The notes under the pieces: generated by a model | The model's input: only the letters and a program-made list of their open reading frames with translations | What the model was told of the DNA's origin: nothing | The model's database searches: none | Made by a program: the position numbers and the translations under genes | Shown: in pieces, positions 1-6,682 of the stretch | Position numbering within the stretch: position 1 is the stretch's first letter | Layout: each line of letters opens with the position of its first letter | Assembly: GCA_027310325.1 (NCBI GenBank) | Contig: DAIDBB010000217.1 | Span: 1 to 11,307, forward strand | DNA: 11,307 nucleotides | Reading direction: 5' to 3' | Source of the DNA: a bacterium | Lineage (GTDB): Bacteria; Desulfobacterota; GWC2-55-46

Positions 1-1024
1 GGGCTATGGCCCCGCCGTTGACGTTGACCTTTTTCGGGTCGATGGAGAGTTCCTTTATTACGGCAAGCGACTGCGCCGCGAACGCCTCGTTCTCCTCCAC
101 GAGGTCGAAGTCGTCGACGGCGAGGCCCGTTTTTTTAAGGAGCCTTTCAACGGATTTCACGGGCGCGACCGTGTACCACTTCGGGTCCACGTGGCCCGTC
201 GTGTAGGCGATTATCTCGGCCATGGGCCTGAGCTTGAGCCTCTTTGCGTTTTCGGCGGTAGTAAGGAGGAGGGCCGCGGCGCCGTCGTTGAGCCCCGGGG
301 CGTTTCCGGCGGTTATCGAGCCGCCTTTCTTGAAGGCGGGCCTGAGGAGCGATAGCTTCTTTAGATTTGTGTCCCAACGTATCGTCTCGTCCGTTGTCAC
401 GGTCACGCCGTTTGCGGTTACCGGCACTATTTCATCTTTAAAGGCCCCGGACCTTTCAGCCCTCTGCGCGTTTTTGTGGCTCAGGAGCGCGAAGGCGTCC
501 TCTTGTTTTCTCGTTATCCTGTATTTCTCAGCCGTTAGCTCGCAGAGGCTGCCCATGTGCGCGTCGTAGTAGCAGTCCCAGAGGCCGTCGTGGACCATCG
601 AGTCTATCGCTGCCCCGTCGCCCGTCTTTCTGCCTTTTCTCATGTCAATTATAAGGAAAGGGGCGTTACTCATCGATTCCATGCCCCCGGCTATTATTAC
701 TTCCGCTTCATGGAGCCGGAGCTTGTCAAAGGCCATGGCAACGGCCATGAGGCCCGATGCGCAGACCATGTTGACGGTTATCGCAGAGACGGTATAGGGC
801 AGCCCCGCGCCTATCGCCGCCCGCCTCGCCGGGTTCTGGCCTATGCCCGCCGAAAGGACGTTACCCATGATCACCTCATCGATTGCGGGCCTTCCGTGCC
901 GGGCTACGAGCTCCTTTATGACGGGTGAGGCGAGGGCCGGCGCGCTTATGCCCGAGAGCCTGCCGAGAAGCTTCCCCACCGGGGTGCGGAGCGCATCTAT
1001 TATGACCACGTTCTCGCCGTTCAA
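1..1024 (-). CDS. Thiolase (acetyl-CoA C-acyltransferase), 3' end cut by window edge
   Basis: Thiolases cleave 3-ketoacyl-CoA with free CoA, the last step of a beta-oxidation turn, or condense two acyl-CoAs in reverse. 341 codons are visible. The N-terminal nucleophile region VNMVCASGL puts the catalytic Cys at residue 88. Family blocks IAGGMESMSN (111-120), GNAPGLNDGAAA (240-251) and EENEAFAAQ (310-318) follow. The reading stops at NVNGGAIA, just before the expected GHPxG histidine motif and the C-terminal second cysteine; full-length members have about 390 residues. The start is TTG at 1022-1024, because AAGGAG lies 6-7 bases upstream and the product then begins a few residues before VVIIDALRTPVG, as usual in the family. 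That Shine-Dalgarno sequence lies inside the last codons of the enoyl-CoA hydratase gene, so the two are probably translationally coupled. Chain-length specificity cannot be read from the sequence. Confidence 0.95.
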   Translation of the reverse strand, partial: MNGENVVIIDALRTPVGKLLGRLSGISAPALASPVIKELVARHGRPAIDEVIMGNVLSAGIGQNPARRAAIGAGLPYTVSAITVNMVCASGLMAVAMAFDKLRLHEAEVIIAGGMESMSNAPFLIIDMRKGRKTGDGAAIDSMVHDGLWDCYYDAHMGSLCELTAEKYRITRKQEDAFALLSHKNAQRAERSGAFKDEIVPVTANGVTVTTDETIRWDTNLKKLSLLRPAFKKGGSITAGNAPGLNDGAAALLLTTAENAKRLKLRPMAEIIAYTTGHVDPKWYTVAPVKSVERLLKKTGLAVDDFDLVEENEAFAAQSLAVIKELSIDPKKVNVNGGAIA

Positions 1025-1027
1025 TAT

Positions 1028-1780
1028 TCACTCCTTACGCGACTTCTTGAGGAACTCGCCCATGAGCATTTTGGGGTCTTCGTACGAAAAGAGCCTGGCC
1101 CATTCGGCCGTTTCTTTCGTGAACGACCCCGAGTTTACAAGCCTCTTTGCCGCCCTTAGTGCCTGGGCCGGTTTACCGGCCAGGAGTCTGGCAAGGCTGT
1201 CCGCCTCGGAGCTCAACGCCTCCGCGGCAACAGCCTTGTTTATGAGCCCGATTCCAACGGCCTCGTCGGCGTAAAGCCTTTTCGCGGTAAAGATAAGCTC
1301 TTTCGCCCTTAAGTTGCCTATCCTTGCCGGAAGCCTCTGAGTTCCGCCCGCCCCCGGGACTATGCCAAGGTTTATCTCAGGCGCGCCGATGACCGATGAC
1401 TTCGAGGCTATGACGAAGTCGCAGGCGAGTATCAGCTCGAGCCCGCCGCCGAGGCAAAAACCGTTTACGGAGGCTATGACGGGGACGGGCAGGGTTTCTA
1501 TAAGCGAGACCATTTTGTGGAAGAGCCGCGAGAATTTTCTCGCCTCACCCTGCCCGAAGGCGGACATCTCCTTTATATCCGCGCCCGCAAGAAAGGTCTT
1601 CCCCGTATTTGCTATTACGAGGACCCTGAGGGCCTTCATGGACTCAAGGGTTTTAAGCGCGCTTACAAGGTCGTTCAGTACCGGCGTTGAAAGGATGTTT
1701 ACGCCGGGGCTATTGAAGGTGATTGTCGATACTTCGTCAATTTCCAGCCTGAATCCCTGATAGTCGGTCGCGGTCGGCAT
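1028..1780 (-). CDS. Enoyl-CoA hydratase/isomerase (crotonase family)
   Basis: This 250-residue protein is a complete crotonase-fold enzyme, of the usual length for a single-domain enoyl-CoA hydratase. It most likely adds water to trans-2-enoyl-CoA. The oxyanion-hole region FLAGADIKEM (63-72) and the block GFCLGGGLEL (107-116) are intact. Both catalytic glutamates of true hydratases are present: Glu115 in GGGLEL and Glu135 in PEINLGIVPGAGGTQRL. They are 20 residues apart, as in rat mitochondrial hydratase, which favours hydratase over isomerase activity. The start is ATG with a modest AAAGG 8 bases upstream. It is first in a two-gene unit with the thiolase, whose start lies three bases past this stop codon. 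It is transcribed divergently from the etf/fix operon, whose acyl-CoA dehydrogenase would supply its substrate. Physiological substrate is unknown. Confidence 0.95.
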   Translation of the reverse strand: MPTATDYQGFRLEIDEVSTITFNSPGVNILSTPVLNDLVSALKTLESMKALRVLVIANTGKTFLAGADIKEMSAFGQGEARKFSRLFHKMVSLIETLPVPVIASVNGFCLGGGLELILACDFVIASKSSVIGAPEINLGIVPGAGGTQRLPARIGNLRAKELIFTAKRLYADEAVGIGLINKAVAAEALSSEADSLARLLAGKPAQALRAAKRLVNSGSFTKETAEWARLFSYEDPKMLMGEFLKKSRKE

Positions 1781-1806
1781 AGGAGGGCCTTTAGGTTTTT
1801 ATTCCA

Positions 1807-1835
1807 ACTCTACTTCACGCCGCGCGTTCTGTCAA
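1807..1835 (-). promoter_or_regulatory. Predicted sigma-70-type promoter for the hydratase-thiolase unit
   Basis: Read on the minus strand, a perfect TTGACA (1835-1830) is followed after 17 bases by TAGAGT (1812-1807), a 4 of 6 match to the -10 consensus. Transcription would begin near 1800 and leave a leader of about 20 bases before the ATG at 1780. It was found by eye and has no experimental support. Confidence 0.5.
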
Positions 1836-1846
1836 CTGAGGCGGCC

Positions 1847-1874
1847 TTGCATTTTCCCCGATTTGATATAGGAT
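1847..1874 (+). promoter_or_regulatory. Possible promoter for the etfB-etfA-fixC-fixX-acd operon
   Basis: TTGCAT (1847-1852) and TAGGAT (1869-1874) are separated by 16 bases, a partial sigma-70-like match. It lies back-to-back with the better minus-strand promoter in the 130-base divergent intergenic region. Transcription would start at about 1881, right at the edge of the inverted repeat at 1886-1923. Other placements are possible. Confidence 0.3.
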
Positions 1875-1885
1875 TGTTTTTAGCG

Positions 1886-1923
1886 TTCGCATGATATCGT
1901 AAAGGCCGTTATGATCGTGCGAA
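1886..1923. promoter_or_regulatory. Inverted repeat over the etfB start: operator or mRNA hairpin
   Basis: The arms TTCGCATGAT (1886-1895) and ATCGTGCGAA (1914-1923) are complementary over 10 bases except for one T-G pair, which is a wobble in RNA. The 18-base loop contains the putative Shine-Dalgarno AAAGG (1901-1905) and the ATG at 1911-1913. In RNA it could mask initiation; in DNA it could be a two-half-site operator for a dimeric repressor. No known regulator site was recognised. Confidence 0.35.
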
Positions 1924-2714
1924 GACGTCGCGGCATTTTACGGACCTCTAAAAACGTGGATATTATCGTCTGTCTAAAGAGGGTGCCTGACACCGGGGCG
2001 CGGGTCGAGATAGAGGGGACCGGCGTCAGGGAGGAGGGGCTTGACTGGGTCTTGAACCCCTATGACGAGTTCGGCGTCGAGGAGGCGCTTAAGATAAAGG
2101 CCGCGCACGGGGGCAAGGTCACCGTAATTACCGCCGGGGCCCCGGGAGGTGAGGATGTCCTGAGAAAGGCCCTTGCAATGGGCGTTGACGAGGCCGTCTA
2201 TATTAAGGATGCGGGCCTCAAAGGGGCGGATGACCACGGCGTCTCCAGGGTCCTCGCGAAGGCGATCTCCCGGACGCCCTTCGACCTTATCCTCTGCGGC
2301 AAGCAATCTACCGACGCTCAGGCCGGCTACGTGGGAGGCGCGCTCGCCGGGCTTCTCGGCATACCGCTCGTATCAGCGATAAGGGAGCTTAAGATAAGCG
2401 GAAAGAGCTTCGAGGCGGGAAGGGAAGTCGAAGGCGGCGTTGAGACGGTAGAGGCAACTCTGCCGGCCGTACTTACCGCCGAGAAGGGCCTCAATGAACC
2501 GAGGTACCCGGCGCTTGCCGGGATAATGAGGGCGAAAAAGCAGGAGATAAAATACTTGGACCTCCCCTCCCTCGGGATTAATCCTGAAGAGCTTGAAAAC
2601 CCCCTGAAAAGGGTCTCTCTAACGTATCCGTCGATCGAGCGGAAAGGCAAGGTCCTTAACGCCGATAGCGGATCGATAAAGGAGTTTGCTGGGTTCATAA
2701 AGTCTATTATTTGA
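1911..2714 (+). CDS. etfB: Electron transfer flavoprotein beta subunit (EtfB/FixA family)
   Basis: Beta subunit of the heterodimeric flavoprotein that takes electrons from acyl-CoA dehydrogenase (or, in Fix-type systems, NADH) and passes them on. The conserved N-terminus VDIIVCLKRVPDT, the nucleotide loop CGKQSTDAQAG (129-139) and the beta-subunit signature region around REVEGGVETVEATLPAVLT (171-189) with GLNEPRYP (193-200) identify it. The ATG at 1911 has AAAGG five bases upstream but adds 15 residues (MIVRRRRGILRTSKN) not typical of the family. The GTG at 1956 would begin exactly where family members usually begin but has no clear Shine-Dalgarno. The start is therefore unsettled. Loop residues Ala-Gln-Ala-Gly-Tyr are less typical than the usual D-x-x-x-Q-x-G pattern, so whether this site holds AMP or a second FAD cannot be told. 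First gene of the operon. Confidence 0.95.
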   Translation: MIVRRRRGILRTSKNVDIIVCLKRVPDTGARVEIEGTGVREEGLDWVLNPYDEFGVEEALKIKAAHGGKVTVITAGAPGGEDVLRKALAMGVDEAVYIKDAGLKGADDHGVSRVLAKAISRTPFDLILCGKQSTDAQAGYVGGALAGLLGIPLVSAIRELKISGKSFEAGREVEGGVETVEATLPAVLTAEKGLNEPRYPALAGIMRAKKQEIKYLDLPSLGINPEELENPLKRVSLTYPSIERKGKVLNADSGSIKEFAGFIKSII

Positions 2715-2715
2715 T

Positions 2716-2838
2716 ACGGACGTAATAAATGTCTTTATATTTTGTTGTACTCCTCGGAAAATCCTCGACGTACCACAGTGAGTACGCCTGCGGTTTTCCT
2801 CGTCGTCGGCCTCGTCTAAAGCCATTTATTACGTTCGT
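2716..2838. repeat. 123-bp inverted-repeat element between etfB and etfA
   Basis: Outer arms ACGGACGTAATAAATG (2716-2731) and CATTTATTACGTTCGT (2823-2838) pair over all 16 positions with one G-T. Pairing resumes for five more bases (2733-2737 with 2817-2821) after one mismatch. The interior has GTACTCCTCG, AAAATCCTCGACGTAC and GTACGCCTGCGG, with a small CGTAC/GTACG stem at 2769-2786. The first half is about 87 percent identical, by hand count, to 6682-6742, so this is a dispersed repeat and not a one-off hairpin. It starts one base after the etfB stop and fills most of the 173-base gap before etfA. It has no coding capacity and no flanking duplication I could see; it resembles a REP- or MITE-like element. 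Confidence 0.75.
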
Positions 2839-2887
2839 CAATTATTAGCCGCGCGATTTTTAAATATTATTCCGAAGGGGTAGTTCC

Positions 2888-3871
2888 TTGATCTGGGTTC
2901 TTGCGGAGTGCAAAGGTAACGAACCTAAGGCCGTTACGCTCGAGGCCCTCGGGGCCGGAAGGCTTCTGGCAGAACCCTTGAACCTCCCGCTCTGCCTGAT
3001 ACTTCCCGGCTCCAATCCGGCCTCTTTCGCGAGGACGTTTCTGCGGAAGGCCGATAAGATACACCTCCTTGAAGACCCGCTCCTTTCCACCTACGCGAAC
3101 GACGCCTACAAAGGCGCTGTCACGGCCTTTCTCAAAGATAAGGCAGTCCGTGCCCTCGTCGTGCCGGGCACATCAACGGGCAAGGACCTCGGCCCGCTCC
3201 TTTCGGTCTCCCTCAGGATACCCTATTCGCAGAATACCGTTGGCATAAAGGTGAAGGAAGGCGATATCCATTTAAGCCGGAGGGTCTACGGGGGAAAGAT
3301 AATCGAGACCGTAACGACCGCGGATGCGAAAGGCGGCGTTATCGTCTCGATAATGCCGAGGGCATTTGCCGAGGCGGCCGACGGCAAAACGGACGGCACG
3401 GTCGTTAGTGCCGCGGCGGGGCTGAATGAAGAAGCGCTTAGGATAAAAGTCAGAGGCTTCGTAAGGGAGACCGGGCAGATGGACCTTACCGAGGCCCCTG
3501 TCATCGTCTCCGGCGGCAGGGGCGTGGGCTCCGCAGAGGGTTTCAGGCTTCTTGAGGAACTGGCCGCGCTTTTGGGCGGGACGGTCGGCGCTTCGAGGTC
3601 GGCGGTGGACGCCGGCTGGATGCCCCATACCGTCCAGGTCGGGCAGACCGGCCGTACCGTAACGCCGAAACTGTACCTGGCCTGCGGCATTTCAGGCGCC
3701 CCGCAGCACCTTGCGGGCATGACGGGGTCGAAGTACGTCCTGGCCATAAATAGAGACCCGGACGCGCCGATATTCAAGGTCGCGGACTACGGCATAGTCG
3801 GCGACCTCCATAAGGTCATCCCGGTCCTAATCGAAGAGTTGAAGGCAAGTGGAGTTGCAAAAGTCTCTTGA
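2888..3871 (+). CDS. etfA: Electron transfer flavoprotein alpha subunit (EtfA/FixB family)
   Basis: This 327-residue alpha subunit binds the FAD of the ETF and hands electrons to FixC. Residues 1 to about 190 form the variable N-terminal domain and carry no extra ferredoxin module. From about 204 the FAD domain is fully conserved: SGGRGVGS (208-215), ASRSAVDAGW (235-244, with Arg237), VGQTGRTVTPKLYLACGISG (251-270), then PQH at 272-274, and NRDPDAPIFKVADYGIVGD (288-306). Length fits FixB/EtfA. The start is TTG at 2888 with GAAGGGG about nine bases upstream; no better start precedes MIWVLAE. It is separated from etfB by a repeat element, unusual for two subunits needed in equal amounts, and is followed after 15 bases by fixC. 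The rare start codon and the repeat may both affect subunit balance. Confidence 0.96.
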   Translation: MIWVLAECKGNEPKAVTLEALGAGRLLAEPLNLPLCLILPGSNPASFARTFLRKADKIHLLEDPLLSTYANDAYKGAVTAFLKDKAVRALVVPGTSTGKDLGPLLSVSLRIPYSQNTVGIKVKEGDIHLSRRVYGGKIIETVTTADAKGGVIVSIMPRAFAEAADGKTDGTVVSAAAGLNEEALRIKVRGFVRETGQMDLTEAPVIVSGGRGVGSAEGFRLLEELAALLGGTVGASRSAVDAGWMPHTVQVGQTGRTVTPKLYLACGISGAPQHLAGMTGSKYVLAINRDPDAPIFKVADYGIVGDLHKVIPVLIEELKASGVAKVS

Positions 3872-3886
3872 CGGAGAGTCCCCGGT

Positions 3887-5185
3887 ATGGACGAAAAGTT
3901 CGACTGCATAATAGTGGGCGCCGGGCCCTCGGGAGCGACGGCGGCGTTGCGGCTCGCCGGAGCCGGCCTTAACGTCGTCGTCTTCGAAAGGGGGAAGCCC
4001 GGCTCGAAGAACATGTTCGGCGGCGTCCTTTATTCGACGGTGCTCAATAAGCTCATACCGGATTTCTGGAAAGAGGCGCCTGTCGAGAGACACGTCATAA
4101 GGAAAAGGTTCTCTCTCCTTTCTTCTACCGCCGAGGCGGCCTTTGACTTGAGCTTCAACGCCTTCGACTCGCCGCCGTATAACAATAGCTTCACGGTCCT
4201 GAGGGCGCGGTTCGACAGGTGGTACGCGGGAAAGGCCGAAGAGGCCGGGGCCTTGATCGTGACCGACGCGAACGTCGAAGACTTCATCGTCGAGGACAAC
4301 GCGATAAAAGGCGTAAAGGCCGGGATCGAGGGAGGGGATGTGAGGGCCGACTGCGTCATCTGCGCCGAGGGGGCCAATTCTCTCCTTGCGGAAAAGTCGG
4401 GGCTCAAGACCAGGCCCGGACCGTCCAGCACGACCCTCGGCGTTAAGGAGGTCATAAGCCTTCCCAAAGAGGTTATCGAGGACAGGTTCTCCCTTGAAGA
4501 CGGGCAGGGCGCCTCGTTCGAGTTCTTCGGCACGGCCCTCGGGGGCGCGGCAGGGTCGGGCTTCATATATACCAACAAAGATACGCTGTCGGTCGGCATA
4601 GGGGTCCCCATCTCGGTCTTGAAGGAAAAGGGCCTTAAGCCTAACGACCTCATAGAGGGCTTCAAGGGCCATCCGGCGGTAGCCAGGTACCTTCGGGGAG
4701 GAAAGACCGAGGAGTTCTCGGCGCACATGATCCCGGAGGGTGGATATAAAGCGGTCCCTACCCTCGTAAAAGACGGGCTAATGCTCGTCGGGGACTCGGC
4801 AGGGCTTTTAAACCCGTCGCTATTCAGGGAAGGGACGAACCTCGCCATGGCCTCCGGCCTCCTCGCCGCTGAAACGGTGATAGACGCAAGGGCAAAGGGG
4901 GATTTCTCGGCCAGGACGCTTGGCGGCTACGCCGAAAGGCTTAAGAAAAGCTTCGTCATCAAGGACCTCTTGAGATACAAAGACGTCCCCGCGGCCATAG
5001 GGTCGATACCGGGGCTCTTCAGCGAAGGGCCCGAGGCGATACTCGAATTTCTACAGGGCCACTTCACGGTGTCGGAAAAAAGCAAGGACGAGCTACATTC
5101 GGAGATAAGAAAGGCCTTCAGGAATAAGGTCTCTATGAAGAAGCTTCTCCTTGAGCTCTACAGGGCGTCAAAGGCGCTAAGGTGA
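3887..5185 (+). CDS. fixC: FixC-type ETF:quinone oxidoreductase flavoprotein
   Basis: This 432-residue FAD protein is related to ETF-ubiquinone oxidoreductase and takes electrons from EtfAB to reduce quinone at the inner membrane. A Rossmann FAD motif IIVGAGPSGATAAL (8-21) ends with the acidic residue Glu34 in VVVFERG. The second FAD block LMLVGDSAGLLNP (298-310) is followed by FREGTNLAMASG (313-324), typical of the FixC/EtfQO family. Length matches FixC and is shorter than eukaryotic ETF-QO, which carries its iron-sulfur domain in the same chain; here that part is the next gene, fixX. The ATG at 3887 has GGAGAG eight bases upstream. Its TGA overlaps the fixX Shine-Dalgarno. The name FixC rests on the fixABCX order; a role in nitrogen fixation is not implied. 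Confidence 0.93.
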   Translation: MDEKFDCIIVGAGPSGATAALRLAGAGLNVVVFERGKPGSKNMFGGVLYSTVLNKLIPDFWKEAPVERHVIRKRFSLLSSTAEAAFDLSFNAFDSPPYNNSFTVLRARFDRWYAGKAEEAGALIVTDANVEDFIVEDNAIKGVKAGIEGGDVRADCVICAEGANSLLAEKSGLKTRPGPSSTTLGVKEVISLPKEVIEDRFSLEDGQGASFEFFGTALGGAAGSGFIYTNKDTLSVGIGVPISVLKEKGLKPNDLIEGFKGHPAVARYLRGGKTEEFSAHMIPEGGYKAVPTLVKDGLMLVGDSAGLLNPSLFREGTNLAMASGLLAAETVIDARAKGDFSARTLGGYAERLKKSFVIKDLLRYKDVPAAIGSIPGLFSEGPEAILEFLQGHFTVSEKSKDELHSEIRKAFRNKVSMKKLLLELYRASKALR

Positions 5186-5197
5186 GGAGGTCCATTG

Positions 5198-5488
5198 ATG
5201 GAGAAAAAGACGCTGCCCGAAAAGCTATTCCTTCTGAGCTTCAAGGTCGACAAGACCAGCCACCTGGTCTTAAACAGGGAGTTCTGCCTCAAGTGCCCGG
5301 AGTCCGAGAGGACGTGCCTCTGGATATGCCCCTCCGAGGTGTACAAATGGGACGCCGGGAAGACGGATATAATAGTAGGGTACGAGGGATGCCTCGAGTG
5401 CGGCACATGCAGGATAGCCTGCGGTAAAGGGGCGATCGACTGGCGGAACCCCCGGGGCGGGTTCGGGGTCTCTTACAGGTTCGGATAA
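5198..5488 (+). CDS. fixX: FixX-type ferredoxin-like protein, 8 Cys
   Basis: Small (96 residues) iron-sulfur partner of FixC. Cysteines are C30-x2-C33-x6-C40-x3-C44-P and C65-x2-C68-x2-C71-x3-C75-G, enough for two [4Fe-4S] clusters in the usual crossed ferredoxin arrangement. The second cysteine set matches a standard ferredoxin loop; the first has an enlarged spacing typical of FixX. FixX proteins are known in Azotobacter-type FixABCX complexes to carry electrons to ferredoxin or flavodoxin, or they act as the iron-sulfur part of an ETF:quinone reductase. TTG at 5195 precedes ATG at 5198 in frame; I chose ATG because GAGGAGG (5184-5190) is then seven bases away, while the TTG would be only four. 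It is closely coupled to fixC upstream and acd downstream. Confidence 0.93.
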   Translation: MEKKTLPEKLFLLSFKVDKTSHLVLNREFCLKCPESERTCLWICPSEVYKWDAGKTDIIVGYEGCLECGTCRIACGKGAIDWRNPRGGFGVSYRFG

Positions 5489-5511
5489 CGACTTCTTTAA
5501 GGAGGATGCGC

Positions 5512-6666
5512 ATGGACTTCGAACTGACGCCTGAGCAGAAACTCGTAAGGGAGACGGCCCGAAAGTTCGCCGACCAGGAGATAATCCCCGTTGCGCGGGA
5601 AAACGACGCCCTCGAAAGGTTCCCGTGGGACCTCATCAAAAAGATGGCCCCGTTGGGCTTCCTCGGCGCTACCGTCCCGGAGAAGTACGGCGGTGCAGGG
5701 CTTGACTATATAAGCGACGCGATAATATTCGAGGAGGTCGGAAGGGGGTGCTCGTCGCTAAGGACCATAATATCCGTACAGGTCTCCCTTGCCGAGCATA
5801 CCATCCTTAAATGGGGGACGGAAGAGCAGAGGCAGAACTACCTCCCGAAGCTATGCGGCGGCGAGTACCTCGGGTGTTTCGGCCTCACCGAGCCCGGGGC
5901 CGGGAGCGACCCGGCAAGCATGAAGACGGCCGCAGCCAGGAAAGGCGACGGCTGGGTACTTAACGGCTCAAAGACGTGGATCTCGACGGGAAGCCTTGCG
6001 AATGTAGCCGTTATATTCGCGCAGGCGGACCCCTCGAAGGGCTATAAGGGGATAACCGCCTTTCTGGTCGAAAAGGGCACTCCGGGCTTCTCATCGAGGG
6101 ATATAACCGGAAAGATGGGCCTGAGGGCCGCCAATACGGCGCAGCTTTTCTTCGAGGACTGTTTTATTCCAGGGAAAAACCTCGTTGGAAGTCCCGGCGA
6201 GGGGCTTAAGATCGCCCTGGACGCCCTCGATAACGGCCGCTTTGGCGTTGCCGCCGGATGCGTGGGGATAATGCAGGGGTGCGTGGACGCCTGCGTAAAG
6301 TATTCGAAGGAAAGGTACCAGTTCGGCCGTCCCATAGCATCTTTCCAGCTCGTGCAGGACATGATAGCGAGGATGTGCGTCGACATGGACGCCGCACGCC
6401 TCCTCGTATACAGGGCCGGACACCTCAAGAACAGGGGCGTAAGAAATACCATCGAGACCTCGATGGCGAAGTACTTCGCGAGCGAGGCCGCCGTAAGGGC
6501 CGCGACCGACGCCATACAGGTCCACGGCGGCTACGGCTATTCGAACGAATATCCTGTCGAAAGGTACCTGAGGGACGCTAAGGTTGCGACCATCTACGAG
6601 GGCACCTCGCAGATACAGAAGCTAATAATAGGCGAGAATATACTTGGAGTGAGGGCCTTCGTCTGA
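5512..6666 (+). CDS. Acyl-CoA dehydrogenase
   Basis: This 384-residue flavoenzyme makes trans-2-enoyl-CoA from a saturated acyl-CoA and passes two electrons to ETF. The first family signature GCFGLTEPGAGSD (121-133), FAD-contact region NGSKTWISTG (151-160), ERYQFGRPI (267-275) and the C-terminal block with VHGGYGYSNEYPVERYLRD (337-355) are all present. The catalytic base is Glu363 in IYEGTSQIQ, at the place found in short- and medium-chain enzymes. ATG at 5506 also exists, but it directly abuts the strong TTAAGGAGG sequence (5497-5505); the ATG at 5512 leaves a normal six-base spacing and gives the usual MDFELTPEQ start. It is the last gene of the etf/fix unit, suggesting it is the direct donor to this ETF. 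Substrate (butyryl, longer chain, branched or aromatic-derived) is not determinable. Confidence 0.95.
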   Translation: MDFELTPEQKLVRETARKFADQEIIPVARENDALERFPWDLIKKMAPLGFLGATVPEKYGGAGLDYISDAIIFEEVGRGCSSLRTIISVQVSLAEHTILKWGTEEQRQNYLPKLCGGEYLGCFGLTEPGAGSDPASMKTAAARKGDGWVLNGSKTWISTGSLANVAVIFAQADPSKGYKGITAFLVEKGTPGFSSRDITGKMGLRAANTAQLFFEDCFIPGKNLVGSPGEGLKIALDALDNGRFGVAAGCVGIMQGCVDACVKYSKERYQFGRPIASFQLVQDMIARMCVDMDAARLLVYRAGHLKNRGVRNTIETSMAKYFASEAAVRAATDAIQVHGGYGYSNEYPVERYLRDAKVATIYEGTSQIQKLIIGENILGVRAFV

Positions 6667-6682
6667 CCCGAACGCAATATTT

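Noticed and set aside
3827..4848. Two long minus-strand open frames (272 and 299 codons) opposite fixC
   Set aside because: They are antisense to a fully conserved FixC, rich in Arg, Pro and Ser as expected of GC-rich shadow frames, and contain no family motif.
1911..5488. Part of a nitrogen-fixation cluster
   Set aside because: fixABCX gene order alone does not show this; the flanking genes are acyl-CoA enzymes and no nif gene is in the window.
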